64,000 nucleotides of DNA from Phycomyces blakesleeanus NRRL 1555(-) (Eukaryota > Mucoromycota > Mucoromycetes > Mucorales > Phycomycetaceae). Below are positions 1-11,859 of the stretch, one piece after another. The stretch spans positions 981,239 through 1,045,238 of the forward strand of contig NW_017265148.1 in assembly GCF_001638985.1 (NCBI RefSeq). Reading direction: 5' to 3'. Under the pieces are notes generated by a model, which saw only the letters and a program-made list of their open reading frames with translations, was not told the DNA's origin and made no database searches. The stretch's first letter is position 1; each line of letters opens with the position of its first letter. A program made the translations under genes and the position numbers.

Positions 1-1185
1 GATCCTTTCCAGTCAAGAACCTTTAAAGCATCTTTCAACTTTGAAGCTGGTGACCAAGGACATGTCTACAACAACAATATCTTTACTAACAATATCTTCA
101 CAACATCCAAGCTATTCAGTATTTGCTTGAATGATCTTGTAACCAATTTTGAGGTTTCTACAGATCTGCATCATCTACTTGTAGATCTTATGAGCACAGT
201 CATTTGTGATAAGGACAAGCTCAAAGAAGGTATGTTCAATTCAAATTTCCTTTAGATATTCTAGAAAGTTAACTAAAATGTTGAAACATTAGAGTATAAC
301 TCAAAAATCTTGCATACCAGGCCTGTCAACACGCTCATCAAAAGCAAGACTGACCTGAAGTCTTATGTGTACAACATTTGTGACAATATTTGCTCACTTT
401 TTGACATCACCAAGGATGAAGACAAATGCTTCATTTTCAAGACCTGCAGATACAAGGAGATCAACAGTGATTCATCTCTGGTACCAGTAAACACCATGAA
501 GATGATTTCATTTGGTGAACAACTAGCAAGACTTCTTGGTAACAACAAGACAAGATCAAAGTTGCAATACAGGGCCAACAGACAATCCATTTCAAATGAA
601 ATGTCTGATTACTTTCACTATGAATGAAATTGGTGTGGCTGCCACTAATGGTAGTGGATATGCCACTAATTTATTTTAATTAATCAAGCAAATTGGTTCT
701 AGAGTTTGGTAAAAATATTAAAAAAAGGTGAAAAAGATAAAGTTGTATTTAAGAGCAAAATAACATAATACAAACGTTTTTTTTACATATATATCATATA
801 GAGAGTATAGCAATTTGATTTATTTATTTTTTATTTGAAATCGTAAAACTTTTTTTTTGTCTCATTGTCAAGATTGTTGTATTTTGACAATACTACTAAT
901 CAATGTGGCAGACCAACTATCTTTCCCACTAATTTACTGAAAGTGCAGGATTTAAATTGATTTTTCTTTATATTTTATTTTGTTTGAATTTTTATTTTGC
1001 ATTTTTTTCCTTTTCAACATAAATGAACATCATCTTGAAGTTATTTTTTAAGATGATGATGAGTCTCTATAGCTACTTTATACATCTAATTTACATGACT
1101 TGCTCTCTATTTTATTTTTACCTGTTTTAATTTGCTAAAATAAAAGTATATTTTAATTATCAAAAAAACAAAAAGTTATTTTTTA

Positions 1186-1443
1186 TTGCTTGTGAGAGAA
1201 GTAAGACATATTCCTGTTACAATGACAGAGGCTCGTGTTGACTTTATTCTAACAAGAACAAATAAGATACCAAGTGCAACTGCAAGGATAAATGCACTGA
1301 TCAACTATCTGTGGAAAAAGAAACAGGAAACGGATATCAGCGTATTCTTAGAAGAGCAAAAGCTCATTCAACTGCAGTTCTACATGTATACAAGGCAATG
1401 CCAACATATTATGCGTGAAGACGGCATTGTAGAGACGAACTGA
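1186..1443 (+). CDS. Short unrecognised ORF in the non-autonomous CACTA element
   Basis: An 85-codon open frame with no upstream ATG; the first Met lies about 12 codons in (MTEARVDFIL). It is basic, with no motif I recognise, and starts just where homology with the other CACTA end (5535-6130) stops. It could be a relic of the coding part of a parent element, or chance. Confidence 0.2.
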   Translation: MLVREVRHIPVTMTEARVDFILTRTNKIPSATARINALINYLWKKKQETDISVFLEEQKLIQLQFYMYTRQCQHIMREDGIVETN

Positions 1444-2680
1444 GAAAGATTGAGTAGTCAACAAAAGTTGTACTACTCCTTGAGACTCGAGGAGTTAATT
1501 TTGAAATACCAATTTGTTTTACACAAATTCAGAGATCAATGAGTTGCTGTTCTTCTCCTTCAAGAAGTGATGAAGGCTGAGCACCAAATGGAGAAGTGAC
1601 AAATCATACATATTAAATTTAGTATCATGCAAGATATTTCAATAATACTTTTCTTTATTAAAAAATATGCTAGCAAAGTTAAGCAGAGAAGTTCAAGGAG
1701 AAGAGTTGAGGTATGTATAGATTATTCAAATGTAAAACTTAATACACTGACTAAACTATATTTTTAAAAGTAGCCTTGGTGAGGCAGAAAGTAGTGTGGC
1801 AGTCTCACCACCAAGAAGAAACATGCGGAGCCATCGAATTTATTTATTTTTTGAATTCCCTGTTATTTCTCTCTTCCAGAACAACAACAAAAAATTCTCT
1901 TAACAATCTCTCTTTTTTTAATCAATGACAAATCTACTTATTTCCTCTACTTTCTTCCATTACTTTTCCTGTAATCACATTCAAACAACATGCACCACTC
2001 AAAATTTAAGACACTCTTGATATAAAATCACTACAATTGTGTTTTGATTTTTAAAAAAAGACTAATGCAACTAGAAAAACACATTTTTTTGCAGTTTTTT
2101 TTTCAAGCAGCTACTATATAATAAACTCTCGACTTCCTTTCACAAAATACAGCCAATGTAAGTTACAGTCTTACTAAAGTGATATTGTATAGGGTATACT
2201 AAACAATCTGGCTAGCTATCAATGAGTAGGTGCATCTAATTACTTGGGGCTTGTGCTGCAGTATGGTAGCTACCGGACAATCTTTGAATGCAAACAAATT
2301 ATAAGGGTAAGCTTACTAGGCCATGTGTATTTACTTTGTATATTAACTTATTTTTGTAGACTTCGTCTTTAATCACAATTACTTGAAGCTGTTAATGAAT
2401 ATACTTGAGGTAATTACAAAAAAAGACACTTTTAAGTACATATATTCATAGTATTCTTTACTTTAGCTTTACACAACACTGAAATAGGATTGCTTGAACG
2501 TTCTTTTAATAGAAAAGCATCAACAATTATAATTCATAATGAAGAATCCTGTCATCTATAGCTGATATATCTAAAGATATGTATTACTTGTATAACTAAT
2601 ATATGAGTTAGTATATGTACAAGTTATATTGCTAGTATTATTATTAAGCTTGTATATGAATATGCATCATTATATGCCAT

Positions 2681-2860
2681 GTGAAAGACATAGCATACTA
2701 TATATTTTATTGTATAGTCCATTGTATAGTCTATAGTATAGGGCATTGCATAGTGCATTGTATGGTATATCATATAATACATCATATAGTATATCATATA
2801 GTACATTGTAAAGCCTATTATATATTTTTATTGTATATCCTACTGCACAGCAAGCGTATG
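2681..2860. repeat. Degenerate short tandem repeats (CATTGTATAGT-like)
   Basis: Units of about 10 bp such as ATTGTATAGT, ATAGTATAGG, ATCATATAGT recur over 180 bp inside the right half of the CACTA element. The open frames read on both strands here are products of the repeat and not genes. Confidence 0.6.
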
Positions 2861-2886
2861 AATAAAAATAAAATCCACCAATTTTG

Positions 2887-3049
2887 CCACCAATTTTTCC
2901 ATATATGGATTTACTACCAAGCTTTTACCACCAATTTTTCTATATATGGATTTACTACCAAGCTTTTACCACCAATTTTTTTATATATGGATTTACTACC
3001 AAGCTTTTACCACCAATTTTCTATATATGGATTTACTACCATACTTTTA
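2887..3049. repeat. 41-bp tandem repeat, four units, subterminal in the CACTA element
   Basis: Units start at 2887, 2928, 2969 and 3010. Each begins CCACCAATTTTT, contains ATATATGGATTTACTACC and ends AGCTTTTA; the last is one base shorter and slightly diverged. The sub-motifs TTGGTGGTAAA and TTGGTAGTAAA (read on the minus strand) continue singly toward the terminus at 3240. CACTA elements usually carry subterminal repeats that bind the element's own DNA-binding protein; that role here is inferred from position. Confidence 0.8.
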
Positions 3050-5534
3050 CTACCAATATGTTTGAAACTAAGCCAATCAAGGATGCTGCCTTACTATTCA
3101 GTAAATTAGCGGCAATACCACTATGATTAGTGGCAAGCATAGCTCATTTACCACCAATTTCCGCTGCTTTAGCATAGTGTGGGTAGCCATCAAATTTCAT
3201 GCAAATTAGTAGTATTGCCACACCAATTTCATTCATAGTGTTTGATGGTGAAGAGTACAAGACTCAAAAAGAGTAACAGCTCTTTAATTCCCTCAATGAC
3301 ATAGCAATTGTTCTGTTTCTTGATTGGTTTTGTAAGCCAAAAAAAATCGAAACAGCAATTAACTATTATATATGTAATGGTGTTAAACTATAATCCTGAA
3401 ATTAGATAATAATTAGTGCAAAACATAAAAGAATTTTTTATAAATGGGCTCTCTTAGACTTATTTTTTTTTGTGTTAAGATATACTGATGAATAGCTCAT
3501 CCAACTTGCGATTATATCTGGAAAGCCCAAAGATCTTGACTCTTTCTTATTGGCTATTATAGACGAAATAAGTAGCTTAGAAAAACATGGGTTGATCATC
3601 AAAAAGTTCAATGGCAAGCAGATTAAAGCTAAAGTTCACATGGTCATGACCTCTGGTGATATTCCTCAAGTAAGTTAAAGAAAAACTAAGGAGAAAAGCA
3701 ACTCACCATTTTGAGCAAAAATAGGTTACCCAATTTTGTCACCACACAGGTCACATGTCCAACAAAGGTTGCCGGATATGCGAGGTAGAAGGCGTCAGCC
3801 CTCCCCATGGTAAAGGGAAATACTACCAGGACCGTAATGTCACTTTGAGAACAATAAACGACTTTGTTAGAGATAAAACAGTAAGTATACTATAATAAAA
3901 AAAAAGAATTGTATAGTAATATAAATTTTATAGGCCACCAGTATTAAAGAGGCAAACATTTTTGCTAAATTGCCTACCTTTAGTAGATTATGCTTCTATG
4001 GACTTGATGAGATGCATTTAATTGGCCATAAAATAAACAAACTTGTCTACAAACTAGTTGTACTTTTCAACACTGAATCATTGGAAGCTTACTGACCAAA
4101 GAGTGAAGACAGAAGTCATTTCCTGAAAGAGAGATATATCTTCTCTCTGAAGGAAAGTGATGTTAAGCTGGCCGGTAGACAAATCCAGTATTCTAGATCA
4201 AACATATCTGTATCCTTCCAAGGCAGTTAGGATAATATTATTGACAAGAGAGAAGGCGTAAGAGCAATTGAATACATTGATTTCCTTTTGTATGTTGTTC
4301 CCACTCTGCTGGTTTCTCTGTTTACAAGACAAACAACTCAAAAGGCACTCTTGGCTCTGGTAAAAGGTTGCTCTATATGCTTGCAGTGGAATTTAAATGA
4401 GAATCTGATTGTGGAAATAGAAAAGTAAGTTGAAATGAGCTTTGAAACTTTATTATTTGAAAACAATGCTTACTTTCTTTTTTAATAGCAATTTCAACAT
4501 TTGGCATCAGTTTCTGGATTCTGAGATTACAAAAAAAAATCTATCAGTCAGAGTCTTCTCTCCCATAAACCATTATATTATCTATATTAATCTTATCACA
4601 AGAAAGATAGATAATTTAAGGGTGTACAGTACCAGATCCATGGAACAAACAATTGATAGATATTCTAAGTTGATCAAAAGTAAGGTCTTCAGTGAAAAAA
4701 ACGTGGGCAACTTGGTGGAGTGACTAGCAATCTGTGGCTATCTGAACTGCTCGGTAGATTTTGATGAATTGGTGAGTCCAATTATACTACAAGAACATCT
4801 CTGAACGACTTCCTGAAACTTTCATATCTCTCTCCCTACAATTATGACCATCAACTCTGGAGTCCGTTTCAAACTATACCCTATATACAAGAATTCACTA
4901 ACATACCCACGTTTACCAAGAAATTACAAGCCTTTTATATCTGATCTAATCCACAGCAAACTGATCCACAATATACCATGAACACAATCCAGATAGCAGC
5001 GCGTGCCTTAATTGGTAGCCCTGTATATAGTTTGGAGATAAACAAAAGAAAGAGATCAAAATTCTCTCGAGGCAATCAATATATAAAATTTCATGTCATA
5101 TACCAAAAGTAAGTTTTTCATAAAGAAATGTCCTATAGAATGAAGTTTCTAATTATTCTATTTAAATCTTAGCAAAACCCACTGGTTTATTGTGTCTGTT
5201 GTTTTTTATTACTCACACAACATCTCACATCATGATGAAAACAGCAGGCAGTTTCTCATGTTGGTAAGTGTTATGAATGATCACTCAGCTGCCTACTATG
5301 ACAATTACATTCCAGTTGTAACTCTAGAAGCAACTTCAATATACCAAAGATTAGTAGTAATTAGTCTAAATGATATCCAAAATCAAGTCGGCTTAGTTCA
5401 AACCACTATGGACTCGAAGAAATATAAAGTAGTTGCTCCATATTATATATTTAATGAAGATATAAAAAGTACTGCTGAAAAATTAAGCCATATCAAACTG
5501 TAAATATCGCATTATACCCATTTTTTATCTTTCT

Positions 5535-6130
5535 TTCCTTAATATACCCATGAACAATAAAAAAAACTTTTTTTTCTATTTCAATAATTCAAATATATTT
5601 TTATTTTAACAAGTTAAATTAAAGAAAAATTAAAAGACAATAAGTCGTGCAAAGTAGATGTATAAAGTAGCTATAAAGATTCACCTTCTTCATTTAAAAA
5701 TTATTTTTTTAAGATGATTTCCATTTGCAATAAAAAGGGGAAAAAAATGCGAAGTAAAAATTAAAGCAAAGTAAAAGATAAAAAAAATCAATTTAAATCC
5801 CGCACTTTCAGTAAATTAGTGAGAAAGTTAGTTGGTCTGTCATATTGATTAGTAGTATTGTCAAAATACAACAATCTTGGCAATGAGACAAAAAAAGTTT
5901 TATGATTTCAAATAAAAAATAAATAAATCAAGTTGCTATACTCTCTATATGATATATATATATAAAAAGATGTTTCTATTATGTGTTTTCACTCTAAAAT
6001 ACAACTTTATCTTTTTCACCTTTTTTAATATTTTTACCAAACTCTAGAACCAATTTGATTGGTTAATTAAAATAAATTAGTGACATATCCACTACTATTA
6101 GTAGCAGTCACACCAATTTCATTCATAGTG
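5535..6130. mobile_element. CACTA terminal region closing copy A
   Basis: Read on the minus strand from 6130 it starts CACTATGAATGAAATTGG and stays alignable with 616-1195 for nearly 600 bp, with scattered substitutions and small indels. It begins about 30 bp after the transposase stop at 5503. The simplest reading is that this is the right end of the element encoding copy A. The flank after 6130 is ACT; the matching left flank lies outside the window, so the duplication cannot be checked. It could instead be a truncated independent insertion. Confidence 0.7.
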
Positions 6131-6907
6131 ACTACTGATCGAAAGAGATGTTAATTGAAAGTCTTGGTGCGAGTTAAAGCATACCTTTTTCAAAAATGTA
6201 TGGTTTCAGTCAAAGATGCCCCTTAGTAAATAATAGTAATGACAGTTAAAATTATGCTTATCTTTGATGACAGCATCAATTAAAACACGTTTTAGTCAAT
6301 AATAATAAGTATGATATAGACTTAAATATCATAACATTTACTTTAATATTGATAAAAAAGAGTTAATTGACTATATGATGTTCAAATGTTATATAGCTAC
6401 TGTAGAGTATATTTAAAGTTATTATTTTAACTGGTACAGTGTGTTGGCATTGAGAACTTTAACCAAATTTTATGCTATATCTGCAATAGATATAGAATTA
6501 TATTATTATATCATATACTTTAAAATGTTTAATAAGTAGACAGTGCAAATTTTGAACATATATATATAATATTGACTTAAAGTCTAATTTATTTTATCTT
6601 TATAATTCTTACAGTTTTGATATGTCAGTACAAAAGGGCTGTAATATGTTCACATGAGCTACTGCAGGCAGGTGCATATAAATGCATAAGCATCTTTTCT
6701 TTTATATGTTTTGTTTGTATATCTGTCTGTACCTTTTTTATATAAATAGCTGTCAATTGCTTATAATAAGTTGTTGCCTTTCTCAAACTCAAATCGCTCT
6801 AATTCTACTTGTCTAAATTATCAGCTTTTCTTTTCAACTCACTACTCATAGCTAGAAAAAAATTAAACATGTCCAATATTAACACAACTCTCCTCAACTC
6901 AATTTAA

Positions 6908-7896
6908 ATGATTGAGATTGATCTTGCTGAAGTCAAGCAAGCATTACGCAAGCTTCAAAGGCAATTCAGAAATCAATTTGCGCCAGCAGTCAGTGTGGAA
7001 GATCAAACTACATTGCAACAAAGCATTATTGAGCAGAGTTGTAATCATATATATTCTGTGCTTAGATGTTTATTTACTTTATTAATATTGTGATATATTT
7101 TTTGTAGCTCTTGAGCGCATTGCCAAGTGTGTAAAAAGAGCCCAGCTCACAGAGTACCTAAATCAGCTTGATGAGTGAGTAATCAATACTGGTGGCGAGT
7201 TCAAAGAAAAAAATGAAACACAAAAATACAATCTGTTGCTCCAGATTCTTCACGAGCAGAACTGGAAGACGCGCTGCAAAGAAGTTCTACAAGGGCAGTC
7301 TTTGCCTCTGTTAGTCAATCTTTCAGACTATGTTTTGAAAGTAAAAAGACTGCATCTCAAAACATTAGATCGCACAGTAAAGAATGATATCATTAACAAA
7401 GATTATCTCACAGTCTCAAAGAATGGAAGAATATCCCAGAGAAAACAGAGAATACTACATGATGCATTTGGAGAGGTTGGCAAAGAATGGTAGATTGCAC
7501 ATCCACTAATTTAAAAGAATGTGGTATGCAAGAAACCTTCTTTGGGAAAGTTTCAAGAGTGACAACCAGATGCACAAGAGAAGAATGGCAGAGAAGAACA
7601 AAGTAAGTTTATCAATTAACAAATCTATATATTATAAACTTTAATTAACATTGTTTCCTTTTATTATGCTATAGACACAGCAAGACTTAAGTGATTATTT
7701 GCTTTCTTCTCCTGATATGTCAGAAACTGGTTATGTTGAGTTGTCCATAATAGCAGATGTGCTGTAAGTTACCATTTTTGCTTTTTCTCATATGCTGTTA
7801 ATACAAAACTAATACAAACTTCTTACTCTTTTATGTAGGTCTGCTTCACTCACAGCAAGTGTTGAGCTTGCTTGCAAGAGAAGCCGAAGATCATAG
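6908..7896 (+). pseudogene. Unrecognised multi-exon gene relic
   Basis: Open segments are separated by good fungal introns. Segment 1 starts MIEIDLAEVKQALRKLQRQF (6908) and ends near 7037; an intron ends TTTTTGTAG near 7107. Next is ERIAKCVKRAQLTEYLNQLD, an intron GTGAGT..CTCCAG (about 7173-7242), and WKTRCKEVLQGQ. Then the frame must shift near 7470 to read DCTSTNLKECGMQETFFGKV. Two further introns start GTAAGT near 7600 and 7764, and the end is basic, CKRSRRS, before TAG at 7896. A 12-codon upstream ORF starts at 6869. I recognise no domain. It sits about 740 bp beyond the CACTA end at 6130. It may be a DNA-binding accessory protein of an unidentified element; function unknown. Confidence 0.4.
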
Positions 7897-9213
7897 TTTG
7901 GCTGCTGTGATTGGCCAAGTTTGATTTTTTTAGTCTGTCTTTAGTGCATTTTTTTCTTATCTTGTCATTTTTCTTTTTATGTTTTTTATTCCTTTTTTCT
8001 TTCATATAAAAAATTTATCAATTTCTTTCATATGATTGCTAATGTTCTGATTACAAGAATTTGAAGCAAATGTACAGCATCTAGAATTCCGTTATATTCA
8101 AATATAAAAGGAAATAGTATATAGCCTTTTTTTTTAGAAAAAGATTTATAGTAATATTTTTGTACTGATATATTATACTCGGGAGTTGTTCTATTATATG
8201 TAAGTATAATGAGTAGAATAAACAGTTTGAGCTTTCTAACAAGATGCTCATTCTGGTTGTATGAATTAGATTCGAATTAGCTTCATGTTACATGACTTGA
8301 ATCTTTGCTCAAGTTTTTCTTCTTCTACAATAACGACTTTCTATAGTGTTTAAGTTTTATTTCTTTTCTTATATATAGATCTTAAATATTAACAAATTCT
8401 TTAATATATTTATATATTCAGAGTAAATGCTTATTTTACTGAACAAGCAAGCATATTATATAAAGGTAAGCATTATAATAATATTATATCTATTTATTTA
8501 TTTTAAGTTTTTTCTTTAATATTAGTATATTTGTAGAAATTGATAAAAAATAATAAATGCTATTTAAGATATATCAGAATACGCAAAGTATATGAAATAC
8601 AATTTGAATAGTAGTACTTTATTGCATACGTTTTGCAGTAGCTAAACAGAACCATTTTTTATTGTGGCAGCCAATGAAATTGTTTCTGCATTATTATTAT
8701 CATTTTCATTTAATAAAACATGCATTGAAATAAAGATTCAATTCAATTAAACCCAATTCAATACTGAGTGGGTATTTTTTGGGCACAAGCATGGTCTTAG
8801 ATGGTGTCTCTTCAATTTGTAGTCAGAGAAAGACATGGGGTAAAATACTTTTTTTTTTAGAAAAAATTGAAAATCAGAACTTTTTGTGTAGCAGTTTTAC
8901 TAAGTTTTTTTTTAGTAGAATTCAACTTTTTAAAGTGTATTAGGAAAGCTTGGAACTGACAAGATACATTATTATTTTTAATAAAGATTGTTAGAGAGAG
9001 TCATGTAATACTATGGGAAAAAACTCAGGATTTTCGAATTTGTGACTTTCTTTTCGGTCTATAATAATTAAAAAATCATCAAAAATTCAATATGAAACAA
9101 GAAAGTCTCTGTTTTTTGAAAAGGTTGACAAAAGGCAGATTGAACACCAAAAATTAAATCTCCTGATAGATAAAAATACATTTTAACTACAGATTTTACA
9201 TTTTTAGTAGATG
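7897..9213. other. AT-rich stretch without recognisable content
   Basis: I see no ORF of note, repeat or RNA gene in this 1.3 kb. It is the left flank of the MULE insertion and ends with the target duplication TAGATTGC (9214-9221). Confidence 0.6.
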
Positions 9214-9221
9214 TAGATTGC

Positions 9222-11732
9222 GTATCTCCTTATTTTATCCTACGGAGAGTTTGAATTAGTATTTAATTTAGTCCTGTGGCTTTCTAACTTTAATGGCAGA
9301 CAGTGGCTTTTGCATCCCACACATGGCATTTTTTTTTAACAAATAATCACTTCCCTCTTTCTTAAAAACAAACTTCAATTATGTCTAACAACAATATAAA
9401 CAACACTATTTATGATATTTCCACCATTCAACAAGTCTTGATCAACTCGCCTTTGGAAGGAATCAAGATGCTTCCTTTGAATTCGACAATATTAGTAAAA
9501 GCTAGTGAATGGGAAAAGTGTCTGGAGCGAATCAATGTCTTATGCTCAACAAAATGGAATAAAAAGCATAAATATTCTGGAAAAGGTTTAGTTTTTGGAG
9601 AGACTAAAAAATGCCACCGTGCTGGCCAATATATAACAAACCGCCAATTACGTCTTGCCCAGAAAGATACGAAGGCATGCTCTTGTACAGCTGCCTTAAA
9701 AATCATACAGCATCTTGACAACCCCAATGTTGTTACATTTTGCCAAACAAGGGCACATGTAAACCATGTTCCTGGAGACTGGGACGAAGTCAGAACTCTT
9801 CCTTTGCCTTCTGAAGCCATAAAGATTATTGAAGATCAGTTGAAAAGTGGCAGCAGCTGTAGAAGTACAAGAATTTCAGTTCTTAGACAGATTGATAGTT
9901 GGGGAGTTGGCGTTAGAAAGCCTAATTATGAAGAAATTTACAACAGAATGAGAAAGGTTTGTCAATGAATATAACAGAGCTTTCGTATTAAATTAATATT
10001 TATATATCAAATAAATACTCGTATATAAAATAGATGACTACTTTGTTATATATGTTTGCTTCTGATGAAAATGCATCTATTTCCATCTGGTTAAATGTAA
10101 AGCTAGCAGAACAAAACTATTGCATTTTTGAAATCAATCTTTCTGTTTATAATGATGGTAAAAAACAATTTGCCTTTGGATTTCAATCACCAATGCAAGT
10201 TTCAATCATGAGAATCTCGCAATCTTTTTGTCTCGATGCCACCCATTCCATTTCGTCCAGAAGCGACGAAGTATTATATACTTTGGTCACTCGCCATCCT
10301 CAAACAGGAAAGGGATTCCCTGTTGCATACATGGTGACAAACAACCAGACAGCCATACCCATCAAACTTTGGCTTGACCACCTTCGCATCAAGAGCAGCT
10401 TCGTACCAATGAATATTACCATTGACTGTAGCATTATGGAGGTTAATGCAATCAAAGAAGCATTACCTCATGCTACAATTCACTACTGTGATTTTCATGT
10501 TCTTCGCGCTTGGCAGCACAACCTTGACAGCAAGATTAAACTTAATGCCTCTTATACATCAGAACAACTTGGGAATTATAAGACTGCACTGAAGAACTAC
10601 CTGAGACACATTCTCATCGAGTCAAACAAAGACGTGTTCCTAAGAGCAATTGAAGATTTTAAACTGATGGTTCAGGATCAACCTCAGTTTTTGAAATATT
10701 TTGAGAAGAAATGGACCGAGAACGAAGAATTGTTGCGAAGATGGGGGCGCCCGTACATTAGCCAACAACATCAGAGATATGTGACAAACAACTATGTAGA
10801 ATCATGGCACAATCAACTCAAGACAATTTACTTTGGTCGTGCACGCATCAGAAGATTGGATCGACTAATTTTTATCTTGACAAATGATGTGGAGTTCTAT
10901 TTTGAACAAGAGGTTGAGCGTATTCACTTCAACAATGGTAAGATGGGTCCCATTGATAATGAGTTAGCAAGAAATTCTTTTGTTGCTTCAAAAATCCAAA
11001 ATGACATGCTCCCTTCCATGATTCTCAACCCTTTGGGTGAGACTGGTAACAGCATGGATGATTATAATGGTGAGTGGCAAATAAGATCTTTCGTAACAGA
11101 AGATAAGTGGTATACCGTCAATATATCAAATGACTTGATACAAAGCTGCACCTGCCCGAACTTTCTGACCCGCCAGATCCCATGCAAGCATTCACATTTG
11201 TTGAAGCGTTACTGTGGGGCAAAATTCAGCTTCATCGAGCAACGGGAGATAGCAGGAGTGGTATTGAACCGACAAGACGCTGTAAATGCAAACGAGAACG
11301 AAGTTGAGGAAGAAGTAGAGGAGGAATTAGAGAGTGGAGGTACTGCTGAAGATAGAGGTGTATATGTCTTTGACGAAATTGCAGCTTATTCTGCAACGAT
11401 GCATCACGGCTTTGAAGATCTTCAAACTTTGAAGACAATTCCTGGCTTAGATCAAACAAAGGCAGATCTTATAAAAAGAGCACTCGCAGATGCTGTGAGG
11501 TTGATGGATGAATATAGAAGTGAGAACCCTTCATATTTTAGAAACTTGAATACTCAGAGATAATAATAAAAATAATAAATATATATCATTAAAAGATAAA
11601 AGTACAAGAAAAAATATTTCTGATTGATATAAACAAATACAATTCTAATTGAATTTACCAAAAGTAAAACCTGTCACTACCTCAACGGATTTTCAAAATT
11701 CAAACTCTCCGTAGGATAAAATAAGGAGATAC
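9222..11732 (+). mobile_element. Complete Mutator-like element (MULE)
   Basis: The terminal inverted repeats are 36 bp and perfect (9222-9257 and 11697-11732), starting GTATCTCCTTATTTTATCC. They are bounded by the 8-bp duplication TAGATTGC at 9214-9221 and 11733-11740. A single open transposase gene (9381-11563) fills the interior. Element length is 2511 bp. Intact ends, an intact duplication and an open gene point to a recent insertion that may still move. Confidence 0.92.
9381..11563 (+). CDS. MULE transposase with SWIM zinc finger
   Basis: Two exons, 9381-9956 and 10034-11563, join in phase 0 across a 77-bp intron (GTTTGT..AAAATAG), giving about 701 residues. The MULE DDE core is visible: CLDATHS (Asp near 260), ITIDCSIME (Asp near 323) followed by ATIHYCDFHVLRAW, and YVESWHN (Glu near 447). 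A SWIM finger CTCPNFLTRQIPCKH follows near 563-578, then an acidic tract (EEEVEEELE) and a C-terminal helix-hairpin-like LKTIPGLDQTKADLIKRAL. The N-terminal exon has a Cys/His-rich stretch (KACSCTAALKI) that may be the DNA-binding domain. The gene lies between perfect terminal repeats and has no internal stop. Confidence 0.9.
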
Positions 11733-11859
11733 TAGATTGCAACTGATGACTATTAAAAGTCAGAGGTAAAAGAGAGAAAAATATCTAAACATATTTTATC
11801 CTCCCAGCAAAAAGCTAAAACAATTCGAAAAAAAAATGTATTACACAAAAAAAAACAAA

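Larger units (their letters stand above)
616..3240. mobile_element. Non-autonomous CACTA element inserted in copy A
   Basis: The element begins CACTATGAATGAAATTGG at 616 and ends with the reverse complement at 3240. The terminal repeats are identical for 24 bp (616-639 and 3217-3240). The flanks are TTT on both sides (613-615 and 3241-3243), the 3-bp duplication expected of CACTA elements. Removing 616-3243 rejoins the transposase frame as DYF-DGEEYK, which aligns with DVFDGQAYQ in copy B. It carries no transposase. Inside are one unrecognised short ORF (1186-1443), featureless AT-rich DNA from 1444 to about 2680, and repeat blocks near the right end. The boundaries are certain to the base; mobilisation in trans is inferred. 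Confidence 0.9.
1..5503 (+). pseudogene. TNP2-like (CACTA/EnSpm-type) transposase, copy A, broken and split
   Basis: The gene runs in from the left edge. It would encode the DDE transposase that cuts and pastes CACTA elements. Block order matches copies B to D: an upstream helical part (before about 229), a short intron near 230-320, then LIKSKTDLKSYVYNIC. The block LARLLGNNKTRSKLQYRANR precedes a DYF|DGEEYK junction that is split by the insert at 616-3240. After it come IKAKVHMVMTSGDIPQ, an intron from about 3670 to 3725, GHMSNKGCRICEVEGV, LDEMHLIGHKI near 4000, and a C-terminal IQNQVGLVQTT block ending at 5503. The usual DGF catalytic region is corrupted (LDWF), with an in-frame TAA directly after the KTQKE block near 3270 and further stops later. 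The family call rests on shared motifs, not on a search. This copy is dead. Confidence 0.75.

Noticed and set aside
2887..3049. CRISPR-like direct repeats
   Set aside because: The units are contiguous 41-bp tandem copies without unique spacers, in a eukaryotic transposon.
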